Below are positions 22,300 to 33,721 of a DNA stretch of 64,000 bases, piece after piece. The notes below the pieces were generated by a model. That model was not told the origin of the DNA. It did no database searches and worked only from the letters and a program-made list of their open reading frames with translations. The position numbers were made by a program, and so were the translations under genes. Every line of letters begins with the position of its first letter. Position 1 is the first letter of the stretch. Source of the stretch: Paracamarosporium sp. OC-R06-R3 (lineage: Eukaryota; Ascomycota; Dothideomycetes; Pleosporales; Didymosphaeriaceae); NCBI GenBank assembly GCA_019828545.1, contig JACVRA010000095.1, positions 747,305 through 811,304 on the forward strand, written 5' to 3'.

Positions 22300-25200
22300 C
22301 TTTGACACCTTCCCGATGCAGTCGTGCATATCCCACCCGCTTGCTACGCCCCAGATGTCACTATCTATGGCTGCCTCCTATCGGAATCTCTATCCGTATT
22401 CCTAAGCCCATGTTCCAACTTTGAAAAGACCACGTTGAGACCAGCATCGCATTCCTGCACCACGTTTTGCCACGAGCCTCTCCCAATGCTCCGACCGGTC
22501 ATTGCGACTGCCCGCACGACCGAGCCTGTCACGACGTTGCTTCGTACGTGCTTGCCATGACCTACGCCGCTCGCTCCAGATGGTCGCATTGGCACGTTAG
22601 TTTTAATATCTGCACCCTGCCCATGTCTCAGTGCGTGCGTCGGCCCGGCCACTGTGCTGTTGAGCCAGATACACCTCTCTCCTGGACTCGATATTGGACA
22701 AAACCATTTCGCTTCAGAATACGACCCAAATAATCCATACATAAAACACATGCCCCGTGCACCCAATATCCGCATGCGTATAATCTGACATTGTGTACAT
22801 CTGACCCTGGCCCTTGCAGTATACTTTGGAACATTATTGAATCGTCCAACCGCATGACATGATCAAGTAAGTGATTGCGCAAGCCAGCTGCCCCTGACAA
22901 AGCATTCTGGCTCCAAGCAAATGCGAGACATGCTTTTTCGACCCTCTAATCTGTGTTTAGAGAAAGATACCGCCGCCATCAAGCTTTCGTGGTAGACTAA
23001 CGGACGCCTTCCCCCACCTCTCTTCCCGGCTCGAGCTACCTAAAATGGCTGCCCCACCATGTAGCCCCACGCCTGGGTATCATCATGACTGTGCCGCAAG
23101 CCTGTCAGCGTCGATCGCAACAACACAACCTCCAAGTCGGCGTATCGTCCCGGATTCGCTATCAACGCTGAATAACTGCGATTTTCAAACCGTGGGTATG
23201 CCACAGATCAAACACCGCCCAGCCAGGTGAGATACGCGCTAGAATGTGACTGCTGAGCAACTCACTTTTTCTAGTCCTCCATGTTTCATTCCTCGTAGCC
23301 AACCGGAAGATTACCGCCCTCGTAACCACGGTCGTGGACCATAGCGTTCCCAGATTTTGCCTCGGCCAGCCTGTTAGGTACGGGTTCGACCGCAATCATC
23401 ACCTGATTCTTGCCCTGCATGGCGCCAGAACGTGTCCGCCACGTGCGGTCGCATAGCGCTTCCACCTCCCATAGGGCCATTACACGAGCCTTGTATCCTT
23501 CGCACAACCACGCCAATGGTGGGTGTGCAATGCCGATCGTGGCGAGTGTTGAGCTTGGATTTTAGTATTGACTTCAAGGGACGACTCTCAACCAAACTAT
23601 GCAATCTACTGTTTTGTCTGTCTAGACGGAAAGTCGACGTCACATCACATTTACACCAGAGGTAACAGCATCACGACACGAGAAACCCCCATCAGTTCGT
23701 GCGATATTTATAGCGTAGCTTGATCACATGAAAGCTGTGTCAACCTCTCGCCACACAACATGGTCCACTTAATCCAGCCACAACGTTTTAAAAGGAAAAC
23801 TCAAGTACCCTGTCCAATACGTTTTCTGCTAAAAGAGATTGACAGACAGTCCACCCTTCAAACTGACGTACACCGCCGAAGACTCCGACCACGCCACAGC
23901 CGCAAGCCCCTGCAGATGCACGCTTCGTGCCAACTTGGTTTGAAGCTTGAATAATGCCAATCATTTTGCACCGATGGCTTAAATCTAAACTAGTAGTGAG
24001 GGTGTTGTACTATAAAGGACTTGTCGTTGAACGACGAGTTAGAATAGAGCTGTTATGGGTCTAGAGAACGGTACTTTACTAACTTGCCCATAAGAGCATA
24101 AAGACCGTTGTCAAACAGCGCCAGTACAGACGGCTTCATGTATAAGCGGAGGCATCCGCCTTTTCAAGCTCGTGTGGTGGAAACATTGCAGTAGTGTACC
24201 AAATCCCGAAGGACCCACCTTGCCTATGTGGAAACGGAGCGCATGTCATGTGACGTGACTCAGGAGCATGCCGTCATGGTTCAAGCGACAACGACATAGT
24301 TCAGTGTTCCTCGCTCCATCAATCCTCCATCACACACCTTTCGCAGATACGCTAGTCATTCGTTAGTCAACAACGTCTACCTGGTCATTGGTTGGTTCGT
24401 ACGCATGCAGATCAGGGTTCAGAATGCACAACCAAAGAATTCCGCCATGTTCGTCAGGATGCATATGCAGGCTATGTTAGGGCCTTCGATCTAAGTAGGA
24501 TCGTTGCTACTGCGCTAATCGCTAAGTACGTTGTCCCTTCCTCGCTCTAGACCCTCGCCAAAACTGCACATGCAACCGCAGATCTCGCTCGCGTTGTCGG
24601 AGCATCACCTACCCATAGTAGTGGTCGTCGCGGACCCTACACTTGGCAGGTGGTACAAGTCATGGGACCTCGTAGAAATACATACCGAGAGGGGTCTTCC
24701 CACCCATAGGTTCAACAAGTGACAGTCAATGGGGTACGCAGGGACTGTTCCTCGCCAATGAGCGCTTCGACAGTACCTCAACACGGAAAAAGAGAGGCAA
24801 CCTCAAGCACATGATTTATGTGAAGAGCTGGCAAACCAGCTCTTCCGGCAACGAAGCCTTCTCATCAGTCGTCCCTTTGCCAGCAGTAGACGCTGGAGTG
24901 AGAAAGTTCAACGACATTAACCCATACTATCTCGGGTTTTCTTCTTGGTCGTCTTGCTTCGTGATAATGCTTACCTATAGACATGCCCGTAGACTAACGA
25001 CTAGACTCTACATGATCCAGGCCTAGACCTCACCAAGGTTTTGAACGCAAACCTCATTCCAGCAGTCTGTTCGCTTCTGTGTCTTAAATGAGCTGCATTT
25101 CAATGTTTAGAGAAGTTACAACACCCCTGGAATGTAAATTATATAGTATGGTAACTCAATTCACCAACATGTATCTTGAAGAGACGACTTTACCGATAGT

Positions 25201-26693
25201 AGAAAGATTTCACGCAGCAAGAACATTGCACCTGGGAAACGACCAGGGCAGCATCTCGGCATGTCGAAAACCGAACAACAGCGAGCTTCGGAACAAGCCG
25301 TGTTGACCGTACCTTCCTTGTTATCGGGCCGACGTGCTGTTGTCATCAACAACACGCTAACAATTCTTCAACGCACCTCGCCACCCCCATGCACCCCAAC
25401 CACATAGTCACAGAGACCAGTAGATCCAGACTGACACCAAACACCAGTTCAAGTCTCCACACTAAAGCTCACGTCTGCCACCCTTGAATCACGACCGGAC
25501 CGAAGCGCACCCTGTACGTTCGCCCACCTCCGTTGCCATGCGTACCGCAGGTACAAAGATGCTCCATAAATGCACGCTGTCAATCATATCCGTTATCGGT
25601 AGGTCTTAGTTCCTGTCCTGAACTGCCGACGCAGTCCTGACCTCACGCCGGGAGCTGATGCGGACCTATCGTACCTTTGCAATTGCGAGTTGCGCACATA
25701 TGCTGGGTGTGACTCGCTCACTCAATGTAAGCATCCATAAACAGGGTCAAACCCTTTTCTTTCAAAGTTGGAAGAAGGTGAATTGCGGAATTTGACATGG
25801 TCATGTGTGTCTTTCATATACACTACTATAATCGTAATCTATACAAGCCGTACTGTCCGCCGCATTCTCTGCTCCTTCTCGTAATTTATCAGACGGTTGC
25901 TTCGAAGACGGATTGTAGGGATACGTTGATTCAAGCATATTATGGATGAGAGTAATTGGATATGCCTTGTACAGGTAGGTTAGAGCTCAAGGATAGGAGT
26001 GCAGGGCATCAGATGATTTTTTGATCACCATTTCAATTGATTAACAAAGACCGCAACCAGCATCGGTGTCCAATTGACAAACATGTAGTCCTATAGTAAT
26101 TTGTTGATATAAATTGACCAGGATGTATCAGACACAGGACTCGTAAAACAACAAGTATAAATGCTCAACTGCTTTCACGCGTTGAGGTATCATTCGTTTG
26201 CAGAAATGGGCAAAAGTATGCCCGGGCATCCGCAACTTGTGAAATCCTTCTCGTTATTGGTCTCACTGACTCATGGTACAAAGACAATCATAGCGCAAAG
26301 GAAGTTAGATTAGCCTTACGCGGTAGCATTTAACCGTAAGGATCTCTGCATTTCAACGGATTTGTGCTTTTTCACTTTCCCAGCCCTTCCGATCTCCGAG
26401 GATAACAAGACTCGCAAATGGCCAGCTGTGGCATTTTGAAGCGACAAAGCGATCGGTAAGCTGTCTACGGTTGCGCGACAATGGATCCCGGCCTTACTGA
26501 TTCCATGAGCTCTTCCTTCCAATCTAGAATGTGCAGAATGCCATTGCCAACTTCGGCGGCATCACCCCCATGAAACCACTCCTCTCAGAACCACTGCTTG
26601 TTTCCATTGTGGCCCTTTTGAGGACTCTTGAAGCTCACAGGTGTCTCGCGGTGGAAGAACTCAATACCTAGATACATCAGCTTTTACTTCAAG
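22300..26693. other. 4.4-kb gene-poor stretch
   Basis: No convincing gene. A minus-strand frame at 23286-23516 (ending NAMVHDRGYEGGNLPVGYEE) has protein-like composition but no recognised family and no clear start. The rest is AT-leaning noncoding sequence. Confidence 0.45.
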
Positions 26694-27443
26694 TCATGGA
26701 AGCGACACACTTTTGGGTATTCCCGCGGTATGGATATCAGAATCGCCAGCCAGAACAACAACCCTGCTATCAAGGGCAGTAGAATCTAATACTCGCTTCC
26801 AGGGCATCCGGAAGCTCTCATCGACCATGTTGGGACCAAGCTGGAAATCAGCTTGAACAGCCCTCAAGGCCCAGCGCTTGCCTTCGCTCATAATCAGCAC
26901 CCTGCCGCCTCCGTTGCGGCCCCACCCTGCTTCTTCAGCCGCATTGAGAGCAATGTACTTTGTCGACTCTGTGCAGCATACGATCTTACTCTCGGTACTC
27001 AGAAGCTGCGCGGCGAGAGACGCAGCTGTGCTGGAGGTGGAGGCAGGTGAAATCACACCTTCAGCGCCTATGATGCCGTAGGCTAGTACAGGAAGAAGGC
27101 AGTGCCCATTTGACAGAATGGTGACAACGTCTCGGCTTGCTCCATTCGCACCGATGCCGGAGTAATTTCTAAGAGCAAATGAGGTGGCTTCAGTTAAGAT
27201 TCGTGTGGGGGAAACAGTGAGGATGCGATCAGCGTCTTCAGCTAAAGTATGGGGCTTAGCATCCGAGTCTGCTGGGAATCTGTCTGTTGTTCAAGCGTTA
27301 GGCAAGCGACGTACTATGGCTCTTCGAGCGGACACCGAGTACGTACCAAAGAGTAATGTTAGGATGTCCGCATCGGGGACAGGATGTGCCTGCACTGCCG
27401 AATAAACCGTACTATCCGATGCTACATCTGTTGTGATCGCCAT
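26694..27443 (-). pseudogene. AMP-binding acyl-CoA synthetase (4-coumarate:CoA ligase-like), broken
   Basis: Exon 1 (27443-27347, MAITTDVASDSTVYSAVQAH) and exon 2 (27283-26694), with a GTACGT..AACAG intron, encode the N-terminal 227 residues of a 4CL-like adenylating enzyme. Typical blocks include GASRDVVTILSNGHCLLPVLAYG followed by GAEGVISPAST and ESKIVCCTES. The frame ends where the ATP-binding loop (consensus SSGTTGxPKG) should be: only a distorted HTAGIPKSV remains before a stop. Family-like sequence continues downstream in another frame around 26.6-26.7 kb (MYLGIEFFHRETPVSFK) before further stops. The C-terminal two thirds, including the A8-A10 motifs, are missing. It cannot make an active ligase. 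Confidence 0.75.
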
Positions 27444-29720
27444 CGAGTCCTAGTGTGAAGCTGTCAACAATCGCTATGCGTAATAATGTTGAGGTAGACG
27501 AGCACGTAACAGTTAGCTCTGCGGGAGACAATCGGAGGTCTAAGCCATGTGGAGCACCCCGAACTGTTGTAGCAAGGTGTGTGCGGGTGAATAATGCCTC
27601 ATGTCTACGGATACCGACGTACAGCCCAAGTGAACACCGAGGCGTCCAATGTTCGCCATCGTCTACCCACCTTCTTGTTATACAAACTTGTATGCGAAGG
27701 CCCGAAAAATCGACATTATTGTATTTCTCCCATTACGATGTTGTCAATGCATGGGGGAAGGTGGCACGGCACGGGCATTTAGCAGTGATCGCAATCGCAT
27801 GACGTTCCTGGTTATTATGGTTATTCCGCAACACTTGCAGATTCAATTACCCATGCACGGTTGGGCTAGAAGTTTGGGTCGTTCCAGCGAGTCGGAGACA
27901 ACCGTGGTGTTTGAAGCCGCACACTGGTAAGCTCAAGAAAGACAGCGTTTAGACCGTTTGACAACATCGCTCGGTTCTTGAATAACCAACAATTACGAAC
28001 ATTCATTCTGAACGGTACGCATCCATTCCTTAAACTACTGTGACGGTTCTTCCACTTCTACACAAGCTCTGACATAAGCTCGCAAACTGTTGGTCCGTGT
28101 CAGCAAACATACGGCCGTGGTTGTTGCGGCTGTCCCTATACATCTCAGGGTTGCACGATCTAAATTCTGAATCTCCTTTTGCTCATTAGAAGCCAATGCG
28201 AGACAGCAGGTGACGGCGTAAAGTGCACGTCCTCTACAGGCGTGTGGCATCGATAAGCTGTTCTTACCCGCATGAATTAGCAGTACTGTTTCTGAGCGTA
28301 TCCTGAAAAGCTACTTGGTCAATGGCAGTTACTACACTGATTAAAAATGCCCTGGAGGAATAGCTTGACGCCTATTACGGCAGCCACTGAGACGTCAACA
28401 TCATGCGTATTCCCAACAGTCAGTCCGCGATCTCCTGCAATGCAATAAAAGCCATAATTAATGACCGAAGGCTCGGGCCGAGCGGACTACGACGCCCGGC
28501 GCTGCTGTACATCTCGGGGATGTCAAGCACAGCAATTTTCTGTTATTATAGCTATGAGCGAGGTTGTTATGGCTACCTAGATCTTAGGCTGTGATTTGCT
28601 TCGCGTTTCTCCCTGTAACGGATACTGTGGAACAGGTCAGCTGCAGTCTATTTTCAACCTCAAATACCTCATCACTATTGCCCGTTGCCGAAACCTACAT
28701 GGCAGTTAGTCGTTACTAGTTTCACCGATTCATATCCTTTAGTCGGGTATTTGTTGATCTTGTTTCTTGCAGACCAACGATCTACCCTTGGATACTGTGA
28801 AGGTTCTTAAGGTAAGTTAAGAAGAACACGGACGCTTCTCAAGGATTGATTACCGACAACAATCCTTCTCAAGGCATCTCTGGCCACTGGGTGCTTTGCC
28901 TACTTCTTTTGATGCACCCCTTTCTTTGAATCCCTTCGAATCGTTTGTTCGTAAGGACTCCTATTTACATGAATCGGTTTGTGTAGCTATGCGCGCATAC
29001 TGCGTTTGACCCTCATGGCGAGTCGTCCAACTTCATGCGTCGCTTGTCTCCTACTCACACCGACCGTAAACAAGATGATGGCAGATACATGTGACTCGAA
29101 GGGTAGTGTGAACCTTCGCAACCTTCTCTAACCCATTATCTTGCCCGAATTTAATTTCTTACTTAATTCGAACTTGAGTTTCCATTTCGTCACTTCTGGG
29201 AGTCACCTATATAAAAGAATTAAACAAAGAATCCTAGGAAAATATTTGATATTCATCATCCCTTGAAAGTTACCGTAGACGGTAAAATACAAAGGTATAG
29301 ATTCTTACGCCCATGGAAAGCTCAAAGAACATGCAGTGGAGTCTTAATAGTCGTGACAATAACAACGTCAAAAAGTCAGTTGCAAGAAACAAAGGAGCTT
29401 TCCGGTGCCTCGCAATATTCCTCTCTAAACAAGATGGCCATCTATGAATATCTGGAACCGGCTGTTGAGGAAGATCAGGCAATGTGTTCCATATGTAAAG
29501 GAAAAACTAGGCAAAGGCAGATTTGACTTAGATAATCAATGAGAAGGATTTATATATCTATGATTGAGAACACGAGTTCCAAGATGCGATTTCAAGCCTG
29601 ATACAAAAAAACACCTTAGAGATAATTTACCCTATGCCGGATGAGTGATGCGTCAATTGTCAATCTAAGTTTCCGTCAGAGGCTGTGATGAACTGTGATC
29701 TGCCAGCCACGAGATACAAA
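27444..29720. other. 2.3-kb stretch without recognised genes
   Basis: Only short open frames and no family motifs. It lies between the broken ligase and a weak membrane-protein ORF. Confidence 0.45.
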
Positions 29721-29801
29721 CCATGTCTCACTTGCTAGAAAGACATCTAGAGCTTGCTATGAATGAACATAGAACCGCCGGGAAAGGAAGCAGGGAGGGT
29801 T

Positions 29802-30174
29802 AGAAGAGCAAATTCAACACTTGCTTGGAGGAGAGCTGGTACCGGAAAACTGTACGAATGCATCTGACACAAAGGACGTCGTTCGAAGCGTAGATCAATT
29901 AGTCATTGGACTCAAAGGTCAAAGGGAAAGTATGTTTTTGCGTACTACCGCTCTTTTTTGGTTGGCACTTTCCCTTGTCAGTTATGCTCTGATTTCGGTG
30001 CCTTTGATTGTTGAAGGTTTATTCCGTGTTGAAAGCTCCTTCATCAATGCTCGCACTCGTGGATCTTATTTCTTGATCAACACCGCAATTTACACAAATC
30101 TTAGAGATAATGAATGGGATGCACTAAGAAGATTGGCGATGCAAGCACTAGTACTCTTCAAGGAGTATCAATGA
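29802..30174 (+). CDS. putative membrane protein fragment, unknown
   Basis: A plus-strand frame opens after a possible CAG acceptor near 29801 and reads LEEQIQHLLGGELVPENC, a charged segment, then a hydrophobic helix (FWLALSLVSYALISVPLIV) and a C-terminal amphipathic part (DNEWDALRRLAMQALVLF). The lack of an ATG in the frame suggests a preceding exon, perhaps the frame starting at 29722 (MSHLLERHLELAMNEH). No family is recognised. Composition is protein-like and the stop is clean. It could be the remnant of a larger gene, given the decayed surroundings. Confidence 0.35.
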
Positions 30175-30447
30175 TATGAGCCTAACAAGGAGAACAATTG
30201 CTACACCCTTTTGGTGAATGGACGATGTTTGTGAGGCCTCCTGAAGAAGAGTCATGGTGTTGAGTTCGGCCGAGGTCGCCACTTTTCTAAATCAAGACTA
30301 GCAGTGACCGCAAAGACTACACTAGTGCAATGAACGCCCCTCCGAAGGCGGCAGACCCACGCTCGTCATCCGCATAAATTATCCGGAGGGCAGCAGCAGA
30401 CTTACCACTCAATTTACTGATCGGGTTTACTCTTCGCACATACAAGG

Positions 30448-30454
30448 TGACTCA
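30448..30454 (+). promoter_or_regulatory. Gcn4/CPC1-type bZIP site TGACTCA
   Basis: A perfect TGACTCA lies about 91 bp upstream of the tryptophan synthase ATG. This is the consensus of the general amino-acid control activator (Gcn4/CPC1/CpcA), which is known to regulate TRP genes in fungi. Confidence 0.6.
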
Positions 30455-30471
30455 TTCTCTGCCTGAGCGTG

Positions 30472-30479
30472 TATATAAA
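30472..30479 (+). promoter_or_regulatory. TATA box candidate for tryptophan synthase
   Basis: TATATAAA about 65 bp before the ATG, just downstream of the TGACTCA site. Confidence 0.5.
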
Positions 30480-30544
30480 CGTTCTATCTGAGCTTCCGCT
30501 CATTTTCTTTGGCTCTCTCCCTCAATAGCAGCAATTACCCCACC

Positions 30545-32979
30545 ATGGACGCAATCAAGAAGACTTTCGCGCAGTGCAAGAAGGAGGGCAGGGTATGCAC
30601 AACCGACTCAAAGCCTCTGCAATTAAGTACTGACAATTTATGTAGTCTGCTCTCGTCACGTATGTGACCGCAGGTTATCCCACGGCGCAGGAAACTCCCG
30701 ACATCATGCTCGGGATGGAGGCGGGTGGCGCTGGTATGTGTTGCAACCGCCCAGTCACCGTAGAACGGCTCAATTGACACAAGCAGATGTCATTGAGCTT
30801 GGAATGCCCTTTACGGATCCAATTGCCGACGGTCCCACGATTCAAAAGGCCAACACGGTATGTTGACTCATTCGCCACGCACATATCCCTTGGCTGACAG
30901 CCGCCATTGCAGCAAGCTCTCAAGAATGGTGTCAACACGACCGAAGTACTCCAGATGGTCCGAGATGCGAGGAAGCGTGGCCTCAAGGCACCGGTCATGC
31001 TGATGGGATACTATAACCCGCTGCTGAGTTACGGCGAGGAGCGCATGCTGCAGGACGCAAAGGATGCGGGCGCCAATGGCTTCATCATTGTGGATCTCCC
31101 TCCCGAGGAAGCCTTGCGCTTCAGGAATTTCTGCCGCAGCTATGGGTAAAGAAACTGGACTTCATCTCCACATTGCGGCAATGCTGACACCAAAGACAGG
31201 CTATCCTACGTCCCATTGATCGCTCCCGCCACGTCCGAACAGCGCATGCGTGTCCTTTGCAAGATCGCCGATTCCTTCATTTACGTTGTCTCACGCATGG
31301 GTGTAACCGGCGCTACCGGCACTTTGAACGCTGCTCTGCCGCAATTACTCGACCGAGTACACAAGTATTCCGGAAACATACCTGCTGCAGTCGGCTTTGG
31401 TGTCAGCACACGCGACCACTTCTTGAGTGTCGGGCAGATCGCGGAGGGCGTGGTCATTGGAAGCCAGATTGTCAACGTGCTTGCCGCGGCCGCTCCTGGC
31501 GAGGGTGCTAAGGCTGTTGAGAAGTACTGCGATGGGATCTGTGGAAAGAGTACCCGTTCGACTAGCACGACTCGTGAAGTCGGTATTGTTGAGACTATGG
31601 GTGCGGCCAAGGAACCCAGTGGCGTCCAAGTGGACCGGGTGATCACTGACGCTGATGTCCCTGAAGGTCCTGGTCTTGCAGACCAAATGGAGGCTCTCAA
31701 CGCAGACGGTGACAGCGGCGACGAAAGCACGCTCCCAGCTCGGTTCGGCGAGTTTGGTGGCCAGTATGTGCCCGAATCGCTCATGGACTGTCTTGCAGAA
31801 TTGGAGAAGGGTTTCAACGATGCGATCAACGATCCAAAATTCTGGGAAGAATACCGGTCATACTACGAATACATCGGACGTCCCGGCCACTTGCACTTGG
31901 CTGAACGCCTTACAGAGCATGCTGGTGGTGCCAACATCTGGTTGAAACGCGAGGATCTGAATCACACTGGCAGTCACAAGATTAACAACGCACTAGGTCA
32001 GATTCTTGTGGCTAAACGCCTTGGAAAGACTGAGATCATTGCGGAAACTGGAGCCGGTCAGCACGGTGTCGCGACTGCTACAGTTTGCGCCAAGTTCGGT
32101 CTGAAATGTACCATTTACATGGGTGCGGAGGACGTCAGGCGCCAGGCACTAAACGTCTTCCGGATCAAGTTGCTCGGAGCGCAGGTCGTTGCTGTCGAGG
32201 CTGGCAGTCAGACGCTCCGCGATGCGGTCAACGAGGCCATGCGAGCATGGGTGGTTGACCTTGACACCACACACTACCTCATCGGCTCCGCGATAGGCCC
32301 CCATCCCTTCCCTACGATAGTCCGCACGTTCCAGTCTGTCATTGGAAACGAGACAAAGCAACAGATGCAAGAAAAGCGTGGCAAGCTGCCCGATGCGGTT
32401 GTTGCTTGTGTTGGCGGTGGAAGCAATGCTGTGGGAATGTTCTATCCTTTCTCCAATGACCCATCCGTTAAGCTGTTGGGCGTGGAAGCGGGTGGTGATG
32501 GCATTGATACCGACCGTCATAGTGCTACCTTGACGGGTGGTTCCAAGGGCGTGCTCCACGGTGTCCGCACCTACATCCTCCAGAACAAGCACGGACAGAT
32601 CAATGATACCCATTCTGTCTCTGCTGGTCTCGACTACCCAGGTGTAGGGCCCGAGCTTGCTTCGTGGAAGGACAGCCAGCGTGCCAAATTCATTGCTGCC
32701 ACGGATGCGGAGGCATTCATAGGTTTCCGACTGATTTCGCAGCTTGAGGGTATCATTCCCGCACTCGAAAGTGCGCACGCGATCTGGGGTGCGCTTGAGC
32801 TGGCGAAGACGATGGAGAAGGGCCAGGACATTGTCATTTGCCTCTCGGGCAGAGGTGACAAGGACGTGCAGAGCGTGGCCGACGAGCTGCCCAAGCTTGG
32901 CCCGCAGATCGGATGGGACCTGCGCTGTAAGTCGACCACCGGCGATTCACACGGACAAAGCTAACATGACACAGTCTAA
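30545..32979 (+). CDS. tryptophan synthase, fused alpha-beta
   Basis: Six exons (30545-30592, 30646-30733, 30787-30857, 30913-31145, 31200-32926, 32975-32979) give 723 aa. The alpha part carries [17 protein letters not shown] with catalytic Glu49 and Asp60 at the same numbers as in E. coli TrpA, and then [12 protein letters not shown] and GVTGATG. After a linker the beta part starts at [11 protein letters not shown] and has the PLP lysine at residue 407 in HTGSHKINN, and the phosphate-binding GGGSNA. The alpha half cleaves indole-glycerol phosphate and the beta half joins indole to serine, the last two steps of tryptophan synthesis, in the cytosol. The final exon is only 5 nt (TC TAA), giving the end DLRF; reading through the intron would give a 12-residue alternative tail. 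The promoter has a Gcn4-type site. Confidence 0.97.
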
Positions 32980-33721
32980 GTGCACTCTGCCATGCACGTT
33001 GGATGGAAAGAGGAGTTTTGAGCCATAGAAGCAGGCAGGTATCGGCGCAGTGTAGCGTTAGAGTAGACACACAGTAAAACGCATATCTTGACCCTGTGTT
33101 TCGATTCCTGGTCCTACGACGTGACACATGGTGACCACAACGGCGTGCAGCGTGATGGAAATGCAATGTCTGGGGCTCGCTGGCTTATCTGTTTGGAATC
33201 AAGGCCGAATGACGTAACCGAACGCGGTTGTGCCCAGCAGCGTCCCATGATGCGAAAAGCAGCAAATGGATGTGCGTGATGATGAAGGGTGACGCCTCGC
33301 AGGTGGTCTGCAGCTTTGCTGTGGTGGTTGCGGGCACGGTGGGCATGGAGGACCAACCGATTCGACATGTGCGTGAGGCGCTCGGAACCGTGAAGCGGAA
33401 CCTTCACTCCAGCAACCACTTCCAGCGCCAGCCCCGCCGCCGCGCACACGCTCACTTGCCGCCTACCGCCCGCCGCCCGCCCGACTTTTACCCTCCCGTG
33501 CCATCAGTAGCGGGCCCGAATGATCCACCGCTTCTTCCGCAATTCGGCGCACACCACCCTAAGCAAACATCCTGGACCGCATCGCCCAGCACCGTAACGG
33601 CCCGCACGAAGACGAATTCGAGCTCCACGAGCTTACCAGACGCACAGCCAGCGGTGGGAGAGAGCGCAAGAGGGCACGCAAGCGACGGGAGAAGCTCGCG
33701 CAGCTCCGTGCGGCAGACGAG
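32980..33721. other. intergenic, promoter and leader of the SPX transporter
   Basis: About 740 bp. Short open frames run into the SPX start but show no motif. The last 300 bp are GC-rich and presumably 5' UTR/promoter. Confidence 0.45.

Larger units (their letters stand above)
20474..22300. other. GC-rich upstream tract with microsatellites
   Basis: Long open frames occur in all frames here because of high GC and simple repeats; none looks like a real protein. It probably contains the long 5' region of the Zn2Cys6 gene. Confidence 0.5.

Noticed and set aside
23286..23516. Minus-strand frame ending GNAMVHDRGYEGGNLPVGYEE
   Set aside because: Composition is plausible but there is no family, no promoter context and no supported exon upstream.
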